Below, in pieces: positions 9,459-18,607 of a stretch of 64,000 nt of DNA. Below the pieces are notes generated by a model. It was not told where the DNA came from. It did no database searches and saw only the letters and a list, made by a program, of their open reading frames with translations. Position 1 is the first letter of the stretch, and every line of letters starts with the position of its first letter. This stretch comes from Pacificispira sp040217575 (lineage in GTDB: Bacteria > Pseudomonadota > Alphaproteobacteria > UBA8366 > Aestuariispiraceae): contig JAVJPW010000006.1 of the NCBI GenBank assembly GCA_040217575.1, positions 310,001 to 374,000 on the forward strand. The letters are read 5' to 3'. Made by a program: the position numbers and the translations under genes.

Positions 9459-10952
9459 ATGTCGTCCGCGCTGAAGTCTGTTCGGGACCGGTTGACCGAT
9501 CCCGCGCTTTTCCAGAATGCCAGTTTCATCGGTGGCGAATGGCTGCGGGCATCGTCCGGCCATACGATCACCGTGACCGACCCGGCCACGGGCGACGCCA
9601 TTGGCGCGGTCCCGTCCCTGTCGGCGGATGAAAGCCGGAAGGCCGTCGACGCGGCACAGGACGCGTTTGCCGACTGGGCCATGCTGCTGCCGCAGGAACG
9701 GGCCGCAATCCTGCGCCGCTGGTTCGAACTCGTCCGCGACGCGAAAGAGGACCTGGCGACCATTATGGTCCTGGAACAGGGAAAACCGATTTCCGAGGCA
9801 CGCGGGGAAATCGACTATGCCGCATCCTTCATGGAATTCTATGCCGAAGAGACGAAGCGCCCGAACATTGAAGGGGTGACGTCGCACCTGCCGGACGCGG
9901 AAGTGGAACTATGGCGGGAACCGGTCGGCGTCGCGGCACTGGTGACGCCGTGGAATTTCCCGTGCGCCATGATCACGCGCAAGGCGACGGCCGCCATGGC
10001 GGCGGGGTGCACCGTGGTTGTCCACCCGTCCAAGGAAACACCCTTTTCCGCATTGGCACTGGCGGAAACGGCACGCCGCGCCGGCGTACCGGACGGGGTA
10101 TTCAACGTCGTGACCGGGGAACCGGACACAGTGGTCACCCCCTGGACCGAAGATACCCGCGTCCGGGCCCTGTCCTTTACCGGGTCGACCGAAATCGGAC
10201 GGCTTCTGTATGGGCGCAGCGCACAGACGGTCAAACGTCTGGTTCTGGAACTGGGGGGGCACGCGCCCTTCATCGTTTTCGACGACGCGGACATGGATGT
10301 CGCGATCGAAAGTGCGATCGGCGCCAAATTCGCGACATCGGGCCAGGACTGTCTGGGTGCGAACCGCATTCTGGTGCAGCGCGGGGTCTATGACGAATTC
10401 TGCCGGCGGTTCGCTGAACGCACGGCGGCGCTGACAGTCGGTGTCGGGATGGATGACCCGGACATCGGTCCGCTGATGAACGACCGCGCGGTCGAAAAAC
10501 AGGAACACCATGTCGCCGATGCTGTGTCGAAGGGCGCGCGTGTCCTGACCGGCGGCGAACGCCATGCGCTGGGGCCGCTTTTCTATCAGCCAACGGTCCT
10601 GGCGGACGTTACCGCCGATGCGCTGATCTTTTCCGAAGAAACCTTTGGCCCCGTCGCGGCGATTGCACCCTTCGATACGGAATCGGAGGCGCTGGCCCGG
10701 GCGAACGACAGCGAATACGGTCTGGTCGCCTATGTCCACACCATCGATCCGCGCCGCATCTTCCGGCTGAGCCGCGGTCTTGAGTATGGAATGGTTGCCA
10801 TTAACCGGACCAAGGTGACCGGTGCGCCGATCCCGTTCGGCGGTATGAAACAGTCCGGCCTGGGGCGCGAAGGCGCACGCCAGGGCATGGAAGCCTTCAC
10901 CGATATCAAATATGTCTGCCGCGACTACGGCGACCTCACCCTAACGGAGTAA
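9459..10952 (+). CDS. doeC: NAD-dependent aldehyde dehydrogenase DoeC (aspartate semialdehyde)
   Basis: A 497-residue aldehyde dehydrogenase resembling succinate-semialdehyde dehydrogenases. The catalytic residues are visible: Glu at about 264 (LVLELGG) and Cys at about 298 (GQDCLGANR), along with the NAD-binding PWNFPCA segment. In the ectoine pathway DoeC oxidises aspartate semialdehyde to aspartate, the last step. It has a good AACGGAGG ribosome site. The stop is eight bases before the doeD start, so the two genes are tightly linked. Without the context it would be called a generic succinate-semialdehyde dehydrogenase. Confidence 0.87.
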   Translation: MSSALKSVRDRLTDPALFQNASFIGGEWLRASSGHTITVTDPATGDAIGAVPSLSADESRKAVDAAQDAFADWAMLLPQERAAILRRWFELVRDAKEDLATIMVLEQGKPISEARGEIDYAASFMEFYAEETKRPNIEGVTSHLPDAEVELWREPVGVAALVTPWNFPCAMITRKATAAMAAGCTVVVHPSKETPFSALALAETARRAGVPDGVFNVVTGEPDTVVTPWTEDTRVRALSFTGSTEIGRLLYGRSAQTVKRLVLELGGHAPFIVFDDADMDVAIESAIGAKFATSGQDCLGANRILVQRGVYDEFCRRFAERTAALTVGVGMDDPDIGPLMNDRAVEKQEHHVADAVSKGARVLTGGERHALGPLFYQPTVLADVTADALIFSEETFGPVAAIAPFDTESEALARANDSEYGLVAYVHTIDPRRIFRLSRGLEYGMVAINRTKVTGAPIPFGGMKQSGLGREGARQGMEAFTDIKYVCRDYGDLTLTE

Positions 10953-10959
10953 TCAAGTC

Positions 10960-12330
10960 ATGCGAACGAACGCCCCCCTGGAATCCTGGGACCGCGACCA
11001 TTTCTTCCACCCGTCGACCGCCATGGGCGCCCATGCGCGGGGCGAAACCCCGCATCGCATCATCGAAGGCGGATCAGGCGTTTACATCACGGACGCCGAA
11101 GGCCGGACCAGCCTGGACGGCTTTGCGGGGCTCTATTGCGTCAACGTCGGCTATGGCCGCACGGAAATCGCCGACGCGATCGCCGAACAGGCGCACAAGC
11201 TTTCCTATTACCATTCCTATGTCGGCCATGCGTCCGAACCGGCGATCCGCGTCGCCCAGATGATTGCCGAACGCGCGCCCAATGGGTTGAACCATACGTA
11301 TTTCGGGCTGTCGGGGTCCGATGCGAACGAAACCAACATCAAGCTGGTCTGGTATGTGAACAACGTTCTGGGCCGTCCGGAAAAGAAGAAGATCATATCC
11401 CGCTGGCGGGGCTATCACGGGTCGGGGATCATGACAGGTTCGCTGACGGGGCTGGGCCTGTTCCACAACAAGTTCGACCTGCCGCGCGCGCCGATCCTTC
11501 ATACCGAAGCGCCCTACTATTACCGCCGCGAAAATCTGGACCAGACCCCGGAAGAATTCGCCCAGCATTGCGCCGACAAGCTGGAGGAGATGATTCTGGC
11601 CGAAGGTCCCGACACCGTCGCCGCCTTCATCGGGGAACCGGTCCTGGGTACGGGCGGGATCGTCCCTCCGCCGCCCGGCTATTGGGCGAAGATCCAGGCC
11701 GTTCTGAAAAAATACGACGTGATGCTGATCGCGGACGAGGTTGTGACCGGCTTCGGGCGTCTGGGGTCCATGTTCGGGGCCGCCCATTACGGCATTGACC
11801 CGGACCTGATCACGGTCGCAAAGGGGCTGACATCGGCCTATACGCCGCTGTCCGGCACAATTGTCCATGACCGGGTCTGGAAGGTTCTGGAACAGGGGTC
11901 GGATGAACTGGGGCCCATCGGCCACGGATGGACCTATTCCGCGCACCCGCTGTGTGCCGCGGCCGGGGTGGCGAATCTGGAACTGATCGACCGTCTGGGG
12001 CTGGTCGAAAATGCCGGCAAGGTCGGCGCCTATTTCAACAAGGCAATGGCCGATGCCCTGTCTGACCATCCGAATGTGGGTGAAGTCCGCGGTGAAGGTC
12101 TTTTGTGTGCAGTTGAGTTCGTCGAGGACAAGGCAGACCGCGTCTTCTTCGACCCGTCGAAGAAAATGGGCCCCGCCCTTTCGGCGGCCGCGCTGGAACA
12201 GGGGCTGATCACCCGCGCCATGCCCCAGGGCGATATCCTGGGTTTTGCGCCGCCCCTTTGCTTGACAGAAGATGAAGCGGACCGGATCGTTTCCATGACG
12301 CGGGCTGCGGTCAAAACCGTGCTTGGCTAG
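10960..12330 (+). CDS. doeD: Class III aminotransferase DoeD (diaminobutyrate transaminase)
   Basis: A 456-residue PLP enzyme of the omega-amino acid transaminase class. The cofactor lysine is at about 288 in ITVAKGLTSAY and the ring-nitrogen Asp at about 259 in LIADEVVTGFGR. In ectoine catabolism DoeD transaminates L-2,4-diaminobutyrate to aspartate semialdehyde, the substrate of the DoeC protein encoded immediately upstream. It is followed by doeB after about 33 bases. The substrate call depends on gene context, since the fold alone would allow other diamines. Confidence 0.87.
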   Translation: MRTNAPLESWDRDHFFHPSTAMGAHARGETPHRIIEGGSGVYITDAEGRTSLDGFAGLYCVNVGYGRTEIADAIAEQAHKLSYYHSYVGHASEPAIRVAQMIAERAPNGLNHTYFGLSGSDANETNIKLVWYVNNVLGRPEKKKIISRWRGYHGSGIMTGSLTGLGLFHNKFDLPRAPILHTEAPYYYRRENLDQTPEEFAQHCADKLEEMILAEGPDTVAAFIGEPVLGTGGIVPPPPGYWAKIQAVLKKYDVMLIADEVVTGFGRLGSMFGAAHYGIDPDLITVAKGLTSAYTPLSGTIVHDRVWKVLEQGSDELGPIGHGWTYSAHPLCAAAGVANLELIDRLGLVENAGKVGAYFNKAMADALSDHPNVGEVRGEGLLCAVEFVEDKADRVFFDPSKKMGPALSAAALEQGLITRAMPQGDILGFAPPLCLTEDEADRIVSMTRAAVKTVLG

Positions 12331-12363
12331 ATTTTGGAAACGAAGCGGATAAGGAACGGCGGT

Positions 12364-13353
12364 ATGGTCGCAAACCCGATAACACCCACGGTGGATTTCG
12401 ATCAGGACGGGGTTCAACACGGGTTCCTGAAGCTTCCCCATTCCCATGACGAATCGGCCTGGGGGGTCATCATGATCCCCATCACGGTCGTGAAAAACGG
12501 GACCGGGCCGACCGCCATCCTGACCGGCGCCAACCATGGCGATGAATATGAAGGCCCGATCGCCCTGTTCGATCTGGCCGCAAAACTGAAACCGGAAGAA
12601 GTGTCGGGCCGTGTCGTCATCGTCCCGGCCTTCAACTTCCCGGCCTTTCTTGGAAAACGGCGGACGTCGCCCATTGACGGCGGGAACCTGAACCGCAGCT
12701 TTCCAGGAAAGCCCGACGGCACGCTGACGGAAAAGATCGCGGACTATTTCCAAAGCCGCATTCTGCCCATGGCGGACTATGTCCTGGACATCCATTCCGG
12801 CGGACGGTCACTGGAAATCATGCCCTTCGCAGCTGCGCATATCCTGCCGGACAAGGAACAGGAAGCGCGATGCGTCGCGGCGATGGAAGCCTTCGGTGCG
12901 CCGAATTCGCTGATGCTGCTGGAACTGGGTGCTACCGGCATGTACGACACCGCCGCCGAGGATCTGGGGAAGGTGTTCGTTTCAACCGAACTGGGCGGGG
13001 GCGGCACTTCCACCGCCTATACCGCCGGGCTGGCGCGCCGCGGGGTGCGGAACTTCCTGATCCATGCCGGCATCCTGGAAGGCGAACTGGAAAAGGTGCC
13101 GACCCGGCGTCTGGATATGCCGAGCGAGCGTTGCTACACGATCAGCGAATCGACGGGTCTGATCGAATATACCGTCAATCTGGGCGACGAGGTGAAGGAA
13201 GGCGACATCATCGCCCATGTCTATGATGTGCATCGGACCGGGGCGGCGCCCAAATCCTACCACGCACGCATGGACGGCATATTCACCGGCCGCCATTTCC
13301 CGGGCATGATCAATATGGGCGACGTCGTCGGCATGCTGTCGGTGCCGGTCTGA
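12364..13353 (+). CDS. doeB: N-acetyl-L-2,4-diaminobutyrate deacetylase DoeB
   Basis: A 329-residue zinc hydrolase of the succinylglutamate desuccinylase/aspartoacylase family. Zinc ligands are expected in GANHGDEYEGP (His and Glu) and in VLDIHSGG (His). In the pathway it removes the acetyl group left after ring opening by DoeA, giving diaminobutyrate for DoeD. I prefer the ATG at 12364, preceded by AAGGA at a spacing of eight; an in-frame ATG at 12334 lies right after the doeD stop. It closes the doe operon and converges on a membrane-protein gene 23 bases away. Confidence 0.88.
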   Translation: MVANPITPTVDFDQDGVQHGFLKLPHSHDESAWGVIMIPITVVKNGTGPTAILTGANHGDEYEGPIALFDLAAKLKPEEVSGRVVIVPAFNFPAFLGKRRTSPIDGGNLNRSFPGKPDGTLTEKIADYFQSRILPMADYVLDIHSGGRSLEIMPFAAAHILPDKEQEARCVAAMEAFGAPNSLMLLELGATGMYDTAAEDLGKVFVSTELGGGGTSTAYTAGLARRGVRNFLIHAGILEGELEKVPTRRLDMPSERCYTISESTGLIEYTVNLGDEVKEGDIIAHVYDVHRTGAAPKSYHARMDGIFTGRHFPGMINMGDVVGMLSVPV

Positions 13354-13376
13354 CTTTTTCGACTGTCGCCGATATC

Positions 13377-14312
13377 CTACAGGGATAGCCGACGATAGAC
13401 CGGTTTCAGGACGGCGGGCATCATGTACATGGGAAGCTGCCAAAGCGCGAAATAAAGGAAAATGTCCGGATGCGCGCCGGCCGGAAGCACGGCCAGGAAT
13501 ATTCCGACATTTCTGTTTGCATTGACGAAGCCCAGCGTCGCGCCAATGCGTGCGCCGAACAGACGGCCATAGATCGTTCCCGCCAGCAGCAGAACGACAT
13601 AGGATGCGAAGGCAAGGCCCGCGACCGACAGGACGAAGGCGGTTTCCCGTTCCAGCCGGTCCGCAACCCCGTCCATGATGGCAACGGCGAAGGTCAGCAA
13701 AAAGAATACGATCGCAAGGTCCAGGAACCCCTTTGCCTGCCCGATCCTCTCCGCCTTCAGGAACAGGCGAAGCACGATCCCTGCGGCCACGGCGCTTCCA
13801 ATGAACAGGGTCAGGTCGATGCTCCAGGCCAGCGCATCGATGCCCAGATCCAGCCCCAGAAGGTGCAGTGCCACCGCGGGCGCGGTAAACGGCAGCGCCA
13901 GACTGCCCAGCACAAGAACCATCATTGCAAACGCATCGTCCAAACCCAGAATTTGGGACAGCGCCGGTGTGGACATAAGCGGGGACGTCGCGGCCATCAG
14001 AACCAGTGCGGTGACAAGCCCGACACTGAGCCACGAATTCCCGTTAAGCCCGCCGACGACCGCCCAACAAAGAAGCGGCGTGATGAACAGCATCCAGCAC
14101 AGCGCCGCGATGACAGGTACTGGACGGCGCACCGTTCCGGCAGCCTGTGACGGGTCGATCCGGACGGCTGAAATCACCAGCAGAAGCCAGATCGACGGGC
14201 CCAGAAGCGGCCGTGCGATGCTGGAAAGCGACGGGACGACAAGCCCGATACAGACGCCCAGGGCCAGCAACAGCGGCGCGCGGGCGGCCAGCAGAGTTAT
14301 ATACCTGTTCAC
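13377..14312 (-). CDS. SBF/bile-acid symporter-like membrane protein
   Basis: A protein of about 311 residues with eight to ten hydrophobic helices. The organisation, including a FVNANRNVGIFLAVLP segment resembling the broken-helix region of sodium/bile-acid symporter folds, points to the SBF/arsenite-efflux-like superfamily. I place the start at a GTG at 14312, which follows the stop of the upstream gene by 13 bases; an ATG at 14375 would overlap that gene and add a proline-rich, non-membrane leader. Coupling to the secreted protein upstream suggests a shared role. It sits beside the ectoine cluster but is transcribed toward it, so a link is speculative. Confidence 0.65.
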   Translation of the reverse strand: MNRYITLLAARAPLLLALGVCIGLVVPSLSSIARPLLGPSIWLLLVISAVRIDPSQAAGTVRRPVPVIAALCWMLFITPLLCWAVVGGLNGNSWLSVGLVTALVLMAATSPLMSTPALSQILGLDDAFAMMVLVLGSLALPFTAPAVALHLLGLDLGIDALAWSIDLTLFIGSAVAAGIVLRLFLKAERIGQAKGFLDLAIVFFLLTFAVAIMDGVADRLERETAFVLSVAGLAFASYVVLLLAGTIYGRLFGARIGATLGFVNANRNVGIFLAVLPAGAHPDIFLYFALWQLPMYMMPAVLKPVYRRLSL

Positions 14313-14325
14313 TGTGGGGCCTGGG

Positions 14326-15279
14326 TCAGGGGCGGCTCCAGCCGCTGGTGGAAGACGCATCGGCGCCCGAAACACTGATGCGGCGTAAGGAAAAATCGCC
14401 GCCGGAATTGCTGAGGATCAGGCCCGCCCACGGGTCGCGGAAACCGCGATCCAGCGTCGAAAAAACGTCCTTTCCATCGATGGCCAGACTGAAACCGCCG
14501 TCGGGGCTGCGGGTCCAGTCGATTGCATGAACCTGCCCGTCCAGGAGGTCCGCCGTCAGGCCCGCAGTCTGAATGATGGACTGTCCGCGCGACCCGATGC
14601 GAAGAAGGGTGATCGTTTCTGCCCCTCCATCGATCTCAAGCCGGTAGCCGGGATAGATATTCTGCAGCGGCTGATAAACGCCAAACTGAACCGACGGTGG
14701 CGTATCGTCCGAAATCCGGCTGAGGGAGATTTCCGCCTGAATGCGGAATGCGTTTGTGAACTCGACCGGCGCGATGGCGATGGCCGGTGTGGTCCCGTCG
14801 TTATAGGCGGTCGCGGATTCGTTCGTGCTGTCCCCGCCGCTCTGGCTGCGGACCACGCCGCGCAGAATGGCCCCCAGAAGCTGCTGGCCGACATCGCCAC
14901 CAGACTGGCCGCTTGACCCGCTGTCGCTGCTGTCTGCGGTGGATGACGGGGTGGACCGCACCACCGACCGCAGGCCGGATCGCCAGTCGGTCCGCATTTC
15001 CCCCTGCAGAACCTGCCAGGGGGCGGGCGGGGGGCCGTCTTCCTGGAACTCTTCGGAATAGGTGACCGCGCCGAACGGATTGGCGTAGCGGGCCGACAGC
15101 TGCCTCAGGTCATGCAGGAACCACGGGTCGGCCAGGCGGTCCCGTTCCCCCCGGTCGATCATCTCGTTCAATTCCCCGATCAGGGCATTAAGCGATTCCG
15201 TGGATGTATCCTGTGCGTGAGCCGGATGGACCGCCATGAGGGTGCTCAAAAGCGCCAGCCAGAATGCGCGCCGCATCAT
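14326..15279 (-). CDS. Secreted protein with LamG-like beta-sandwich
   Basis: A 317-residue protein with a signal peptide (RRAFWLALLSTLMAVHPAHA, cleaved before QDTS). The middle is low-complexity Ser/Gly/Asp-rich. The last 150 residues form alternating strands (FGVYQPLQNIYPGYRLEIDG, then WAGLILSNSGGDFSLRRI), as in LamG or DUF1080-like concanavalin-type folds that bind sugars. The start at 15279 has GGAGG five bases upstream. It is read together with the SBF-like membrane protein downstream. No catalytic residues could be assigned; a binding role is possible. Confidence 0.6.
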   Translation of the reverse strand: MMRRAFWLALLSTLMAVHPAHAQDTSTESLNALIGELNEMIDRGERDRLADPWFLHDLRQLSARYANPFGAVTYSEEFQEDGPPPAPWQVLQGEMRTDWRSGLRSVVRSTPSSTADSSDSGSSGQSGGDVGQQLLGAILRGVVRSQSGGDSTNESATAYNDGTTPAIAIAPVEFTNAFRIQAEISLSRISDDTPPSVQFGVYQPLQNIYPGYRLEIDGGAETITLLRIGSRGQSIIQTAGLTADLLDGQVHAIDWTRSPDGGFSLAIDGKDVFSTLDRGFRDPWAGLILSNSGGDFSLRRISVSGADASSTSGWSRP

Positions 15280-15356
15280 ATCTTCCTCCCGCATGTCCCT
15301 CTGTCTTGCCAGGTAAGCTTAACGTGAAGAATCCGGTCTGGGAAAGAGCGCTGTCG

Positions 15357-16043
15357 CTACTCCGTGAACCCGCACGCGGCAAACGCATCCGACATGGCGG
15401 CCGGCACCGGGGCTGTCACCGAAACCGGCTCCTTCTTCGGGTAGAGCGGCAAGGTGACGCTTCGCGCATGCAAATGCAGCGGCAGGACGCTGTTTGCCGC
15501 GCGGTCTTCCGGCACGCCGTACCAGGGGTCGCCCAGAATGGGGAATCCGGATTGGGCGCAATGTACGCGGATCTGATGGGTTCGCCCGGTGCGCGGGTGG
15601 ATTTCAAGCCAGCTTGTTCCATCCGGGCCCGTGCCCAGGACGCGATAGTCGCTGGTCGCGTCCTGCCCGTCGGGGGAAACGACCATGCGCCATCCGCCCG
15701 CCTTGGTGGATGTTTTCAGAAGCGGGAAATCGATCCGCCCCGCGCGGTCCGGCGGCTGACCACGCACAACCGCCCAATAGGTTTTCTGGACCCGGCCTTC
15801 CTGAAACAGCTTGCCGACCCGCCTCAAAGCCTTTGGATGACGGCCCAGGACCAGACAGCCCGATGTGTCCCGGTCCAGACGGTGGGCAAGCGCCGGGGGT
15901 TTCGGAAGGCCGAACCGCAGGTCATCGAACGCATCTTCCAGGGACGGCCCGCCGGACGGGCCCGCATGGACGGCGATGCCCGCCGGTTTGTCCACGACAA
16001 GGATCAGCCCGTCGCGATAAAGGACGTCTGGCAATCTGACCAT
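15357..16043 (-). CDS. RluA-family RNA pseudouridine synthase
   Basis: A 228-residue enzyme. The catalytic aspartate is at about 57 in AHRLDRDTSGCLVLG, the hallmark of the RluA family. VVDKPAGIAVH and GRTHQIRVH are further family motifs. The length fits members without an S4 RNA-binding domain, such as RluA or TruC, which modify uridines in rRNA or tRNA. It lies nine bases after the MoaD-like gene on the same strand and could be read with the molybdenum hydroxylase operon, though a functional link is unlikely. Confidence 0.9.
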   Translation of the reverse strand: MVRLPDVLYRDGLILVVDKPAGIAVHAGPSGGPSLEDAFDDLRFGLPKPPALAHRLDRDTSGCLVLGRHPKALRRVGKLFQEGRVQKTYWAVVRGQPPDRAGRIDFPLLKTSTKAGGWRMVVSPDGQDATSDYRVLGTGPDGTSWLEIHPRTGRTHQIRVHCAQSGFPILGDPWYGVPEDRAANSVLPLHLHARSVTLPLYPKKEPVSVTAPVPAAMSDAFAACGFTE

Positions 16044-16052
16044 GACCGGCGA

Positions 16053-16298
16053 TCAGCCGCCCGCCATCTTGGGCAGGATGAAGACCTCGCTGTCCGGGTC
16101 AATCTTCTTGAAACGGTCCAGGCGATAGAGCGTCCCGTCAATGGAAACGGTAACGCCCTTGTCCAGGACCGGTTTCAGGTCCGGCGCCGCTTCGCCCAAC
16201 GCGATCAGCATGCGGTCGATGTTGGGCGCGTCGATGTCAAATTCGGCCCGCCCGTCCGCCAGACGGCTGAGCGATCCCCAAAGGACGACTTTCGCCAT
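16053..16298 (-). CDS. MoaD/ThiS-like small protein
   Basis: An 81-residue beta-grasp protein ending in the Gly-Gly dipeptide (LPKMAGG) that is adenylated and thiocarboxylated in MoaD/ThiS sulfur carriers. I start it at 16298, with GGGAG upstream; a longer frame to 16400 would overlap the previous gene. It follows the molybdenum hydroxylase large subunit by 17 bases, which suggests a role in molybdopterin sulfur supply or enzyme maturation. No moaE or mobA is nearby. Confidence 0.8.
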   Translation of the reverse strand: MAKVVLWGSLSRLADGRAEFDIDAPNIDRMLIALGEAAPDLKPVLDKGVTVSIDGTLYRLDRFKKIDPDSEVFILPKMAGG

Positions 16299-16315
16299 GC
16301 GTCTCCCGCTTCGGT

Positions 16316-18607
16316 CTATTCCGCCGCCAGTACTTCGGGTTCCGTCGGGCGGTCCTTCAACAGCTTCAGCAGTCGCGGCGGGGACATCGGAAGTTCGCAC
16401 GGCCGGATGCCCGCCGCGGCCGCAATCGCGTTCGCGACCGCACCCAGCGGCGGCACAATGGACGTTTCGCCGACACCGCGCACGCCGTACGGATGGCCGG
16501 GGTTCGGCACTTCCACAATCACCGTGTCGATCATCGGCAGATCGCTTGCCACCGGAATGCGATAGTCCAGGAAACCCGCATTTTCCATCAGGCCCTTGTC
16601 GTTATAGACATATTCCTCGTTTATCGCCCAGCCGATGCCCTGTGCGGCACCGCCCTGCATCTGGCCTTCGACATAGTCGGGACTGACGGCCTTGCCGGCA
16701 TCCTGCGCGATCAGATAGCGCAGCACGGTCAGACGCCCGGTGCCCGGGTCCAGTTCCACATCGCAGACATGGGTGGCAAAACTGGGTCCCGCACCGTCCG
16801 CGTCGGTTTCGGAATGCCCGGCGATGGGGCCGCCGGTGGACGCCGCTGCCTCTGCGATCTGGCGGACCGTCAACGGTTCGTGTTCGCCGGCGTTCGGTCC
16901 GGCGGGGACGACCTTTCCGCCTTCCCATTTCACCGCATCGACCGGCAGGTCCCACATCTTCGCGGCCCGTTCCAGCATCACCTGTTTCAGGTTCCGTGCG
17001 GCTTCGATCGTGGCGAGACCGCTTGCGAAGGTCGCCCGGCTACCGTCGGTGATGTCATTGAACCCAAGGGACGCCGTATCCGCGATGATGGTTTGGACAT
17101 GGGCATAGGGCACGCCCAGTTCTTCGGCCGCGAACGCGCACATGCTGGCCCGGCTGCCGCCGATATCCGGCGTGCCGACTGACAGCGCAAAGGTGCCGTC
17201 GATATTCAGGTTCAGGCTGACCGCGGTCTGACCGCCGAAGTTGAACCAGAACCCGGACGCCACACCCCGGCCCTGGTTCGGGCCCAGCGGGATCGAATAG
17301 TTTGGATGTGCCTTTACGGCCTCAAGGCATTCGATCAGTCCGACGTCCTTGTAGGTCGGTCCGTAGGAAGATTTGTCCCCGCCCTTCGGGGCGTTTTTCA
17401 GCCGGAAGTCGACCGGGTCGATCCCGCATGTCGCGGCCAGTTCCTCAACCACGCTTTCGACGGCATAGGCCGCCATCGGCGCACCCGGCGCACGATAGGC
17501 CGCCTGTTTCGGGCGGTTCGTGACGACATCCCAGCCGACAGCCTTCACATTGTCCAGCTTGTAACAGGCAAAGGCTGTCATTGCGCCCATCTGGACCGGC
17601 GATCCGGGGAAGGCGCCGCCCTGATACTTTAGCTCCGCCTCGGCAGCCGTGATCGTGCCATCCGCCTTGCAGCCCATTTTTACGCGCAGGGCGGCGGACG
17701 CCGTCGGGCCGGTCGCTTTCAGGACTTCGTCCCGGCTCATCACGATTTTGACCGGACGGCCCGCCTTGCGCGACAGCGCGACGGCCACGGGTTCGATGAA
17801 GACGGTCGTTTTGCCGCCGAAACCGCCGCCGATTTCGGACGGCGTAACCCGCAGTTTCGAAACGTCCATTCCCGCCAGGCGCGCACAGGTGTCACGCACG
17901 GCGAAATGGCCCTGCGTGCAGCACCAGATCTCACCGGACCCGTCGCCGGAAATGTTGGCAAGGCAGGCATGCGGTTCGATATAGCCCTGGTGTGCGGCGC
18001 CCGTCGTAAAGTTCCGTTCGACGATATGGTCCGCATCCGCAAAGCCGCTTTCCACATCGCCGTGGCCGATTTCAATGCGGCCCGCGATGTTGGTGGGCCG
18101 GTCCGGCGCATTTTCCAGACCGTCCGTGCGGATATGGTCATGCAGGATCGGCGCGTCGTCGGCCATGGCCAGTTCAACGTCCACGACGTGGGGCAGGACT
18201 TCATATTCGACGTCGATCAGCTTAAGCGCTTTGGTGGCGATCCGCGGATTGATCGCGGCGACCGCGGCGACGGCATGCCCGTCATAAAGCGCCTTTTCCC
18301 GCGCCATGACGTTGTAGCGGACATTGGTCAGTTCGCTGTCGGCGATGACGTCCGGGTGGTCCTTGAAGTCGGCGGACGAGACCACCGCCTTCACGCCGGG
18401 AAGGGCCAGAGCCTTCGACGCGTCGATCTTTAGGATCTTTGCATGGGCGTGCGGGCTGCGCAGGATTTTCCCGTGCAGCATGCCGGGCGCGGTCATGTCC
18501 GCGCCGTATTTCGCGCGGCCCGTTACCTTGTCCACGCCGTCCGGACGGACGTTTCGGTGACCGACGACCTGGAACGACTTTGTGGCATGATCGGCATCAA
18601 GCGGCAT
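16316..18607 (-). CDS. Molybdenum hydroxylase large subunit (xanthine dehydrogenase family)
   Basis: A 763-residue molybdopterin-binding subunit. GGGFGGKTTVF is the conserved glycine loop that contacts the cofactor, and GVRGVGETSIVPP near residue 714 carries the catalytic glutamate. The loop that distinguishes carbon monoxide dehydrogenase (AYXCSFR) reads AYRAPGAPMAAY here, so it is not form I CODH, and the form II AYRGAGR loop is also absent. The substrate is therefore an unknown aldehyde or N-heterocycle. It overlaps the [2Fe-2S] subunit gene by 11 bases, and the order medium-small-large matches CODH-like operons. Confidence 0.88.
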   Translation of the reverse strand: MPLDADHATKSFQVVGHRNVRPDGVDKVTGRAKYGADMTAPGMLHGKILRSPHAHAKILKIDASKALALPGVKAVVSSADFKDHPDVIADSELTNVRYNVMAREKALYDGHAVAAVAAINPRIATKALKLIDVEYEVLPHVVDVELAMADDAPILHDHIRTDGLENAPDRPTNIAGRIEIGHGDVESGFADADHIVERNFTTGAAHQGYIEPHACLANISGDGSGEIWCCTQGHFAVRDTCARLAGMDVSKLRVTPSEIGGGFGGKTTVFIEPVAVALSRKAGRPVKIVMSRDEVLKATGPTASAALRVKMGCKADGTITAAEAELKYQGGAFPGSPVQMGAMTAFACYKLDNVKAVGWDVVTNRPKQAAYRAPGAPMAAYAVESVVEELAATCGIDPVDFRLKNAPKGGDKSSYGPTYKDVGLIECLEAVKAHPNYSIPLGPNQGRGVASGFWFNFGGQTAVSLNLNIDGTFALSVGTPDIGGSRASMCAFAAEELGVPYAHVQTIIADTASLGFNDITDGSRATFASGLATIEAARNLKQVMLERAAKMWDLPVDAVKWEGGKVVPAGPNAGEHEPLTVRQIAEAAASTGGPIAGHSETDADGAGPSFATHVCDVELDPGTGRLTVLRYLIAQDAGKAVSPDYVEGQMQGGAAQGIGWAINEEYVYNDKGLMENAGFLDYRIPVASDLPMIDTVIVEVPNPGHPYGVRGVGETSIVPPLGAVANAIAAAAGIRPCELPMSPPRLLKLLKDRPTEPEVLAAE

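Noticed and set aside
11074..12795. A 573-codon minus-strand frame across doeD and doeB
   Set aside because: It is a shadow frame of two genes with clear motifs. Its translation is rich in Arg, His and Gln and has no domain.
16316..18607. Carbon monoxide dehydrogenase large subunit
   Set aside because: The active-site loop is AYRAPGAPMAAY, not the CODH form I or form II loop.
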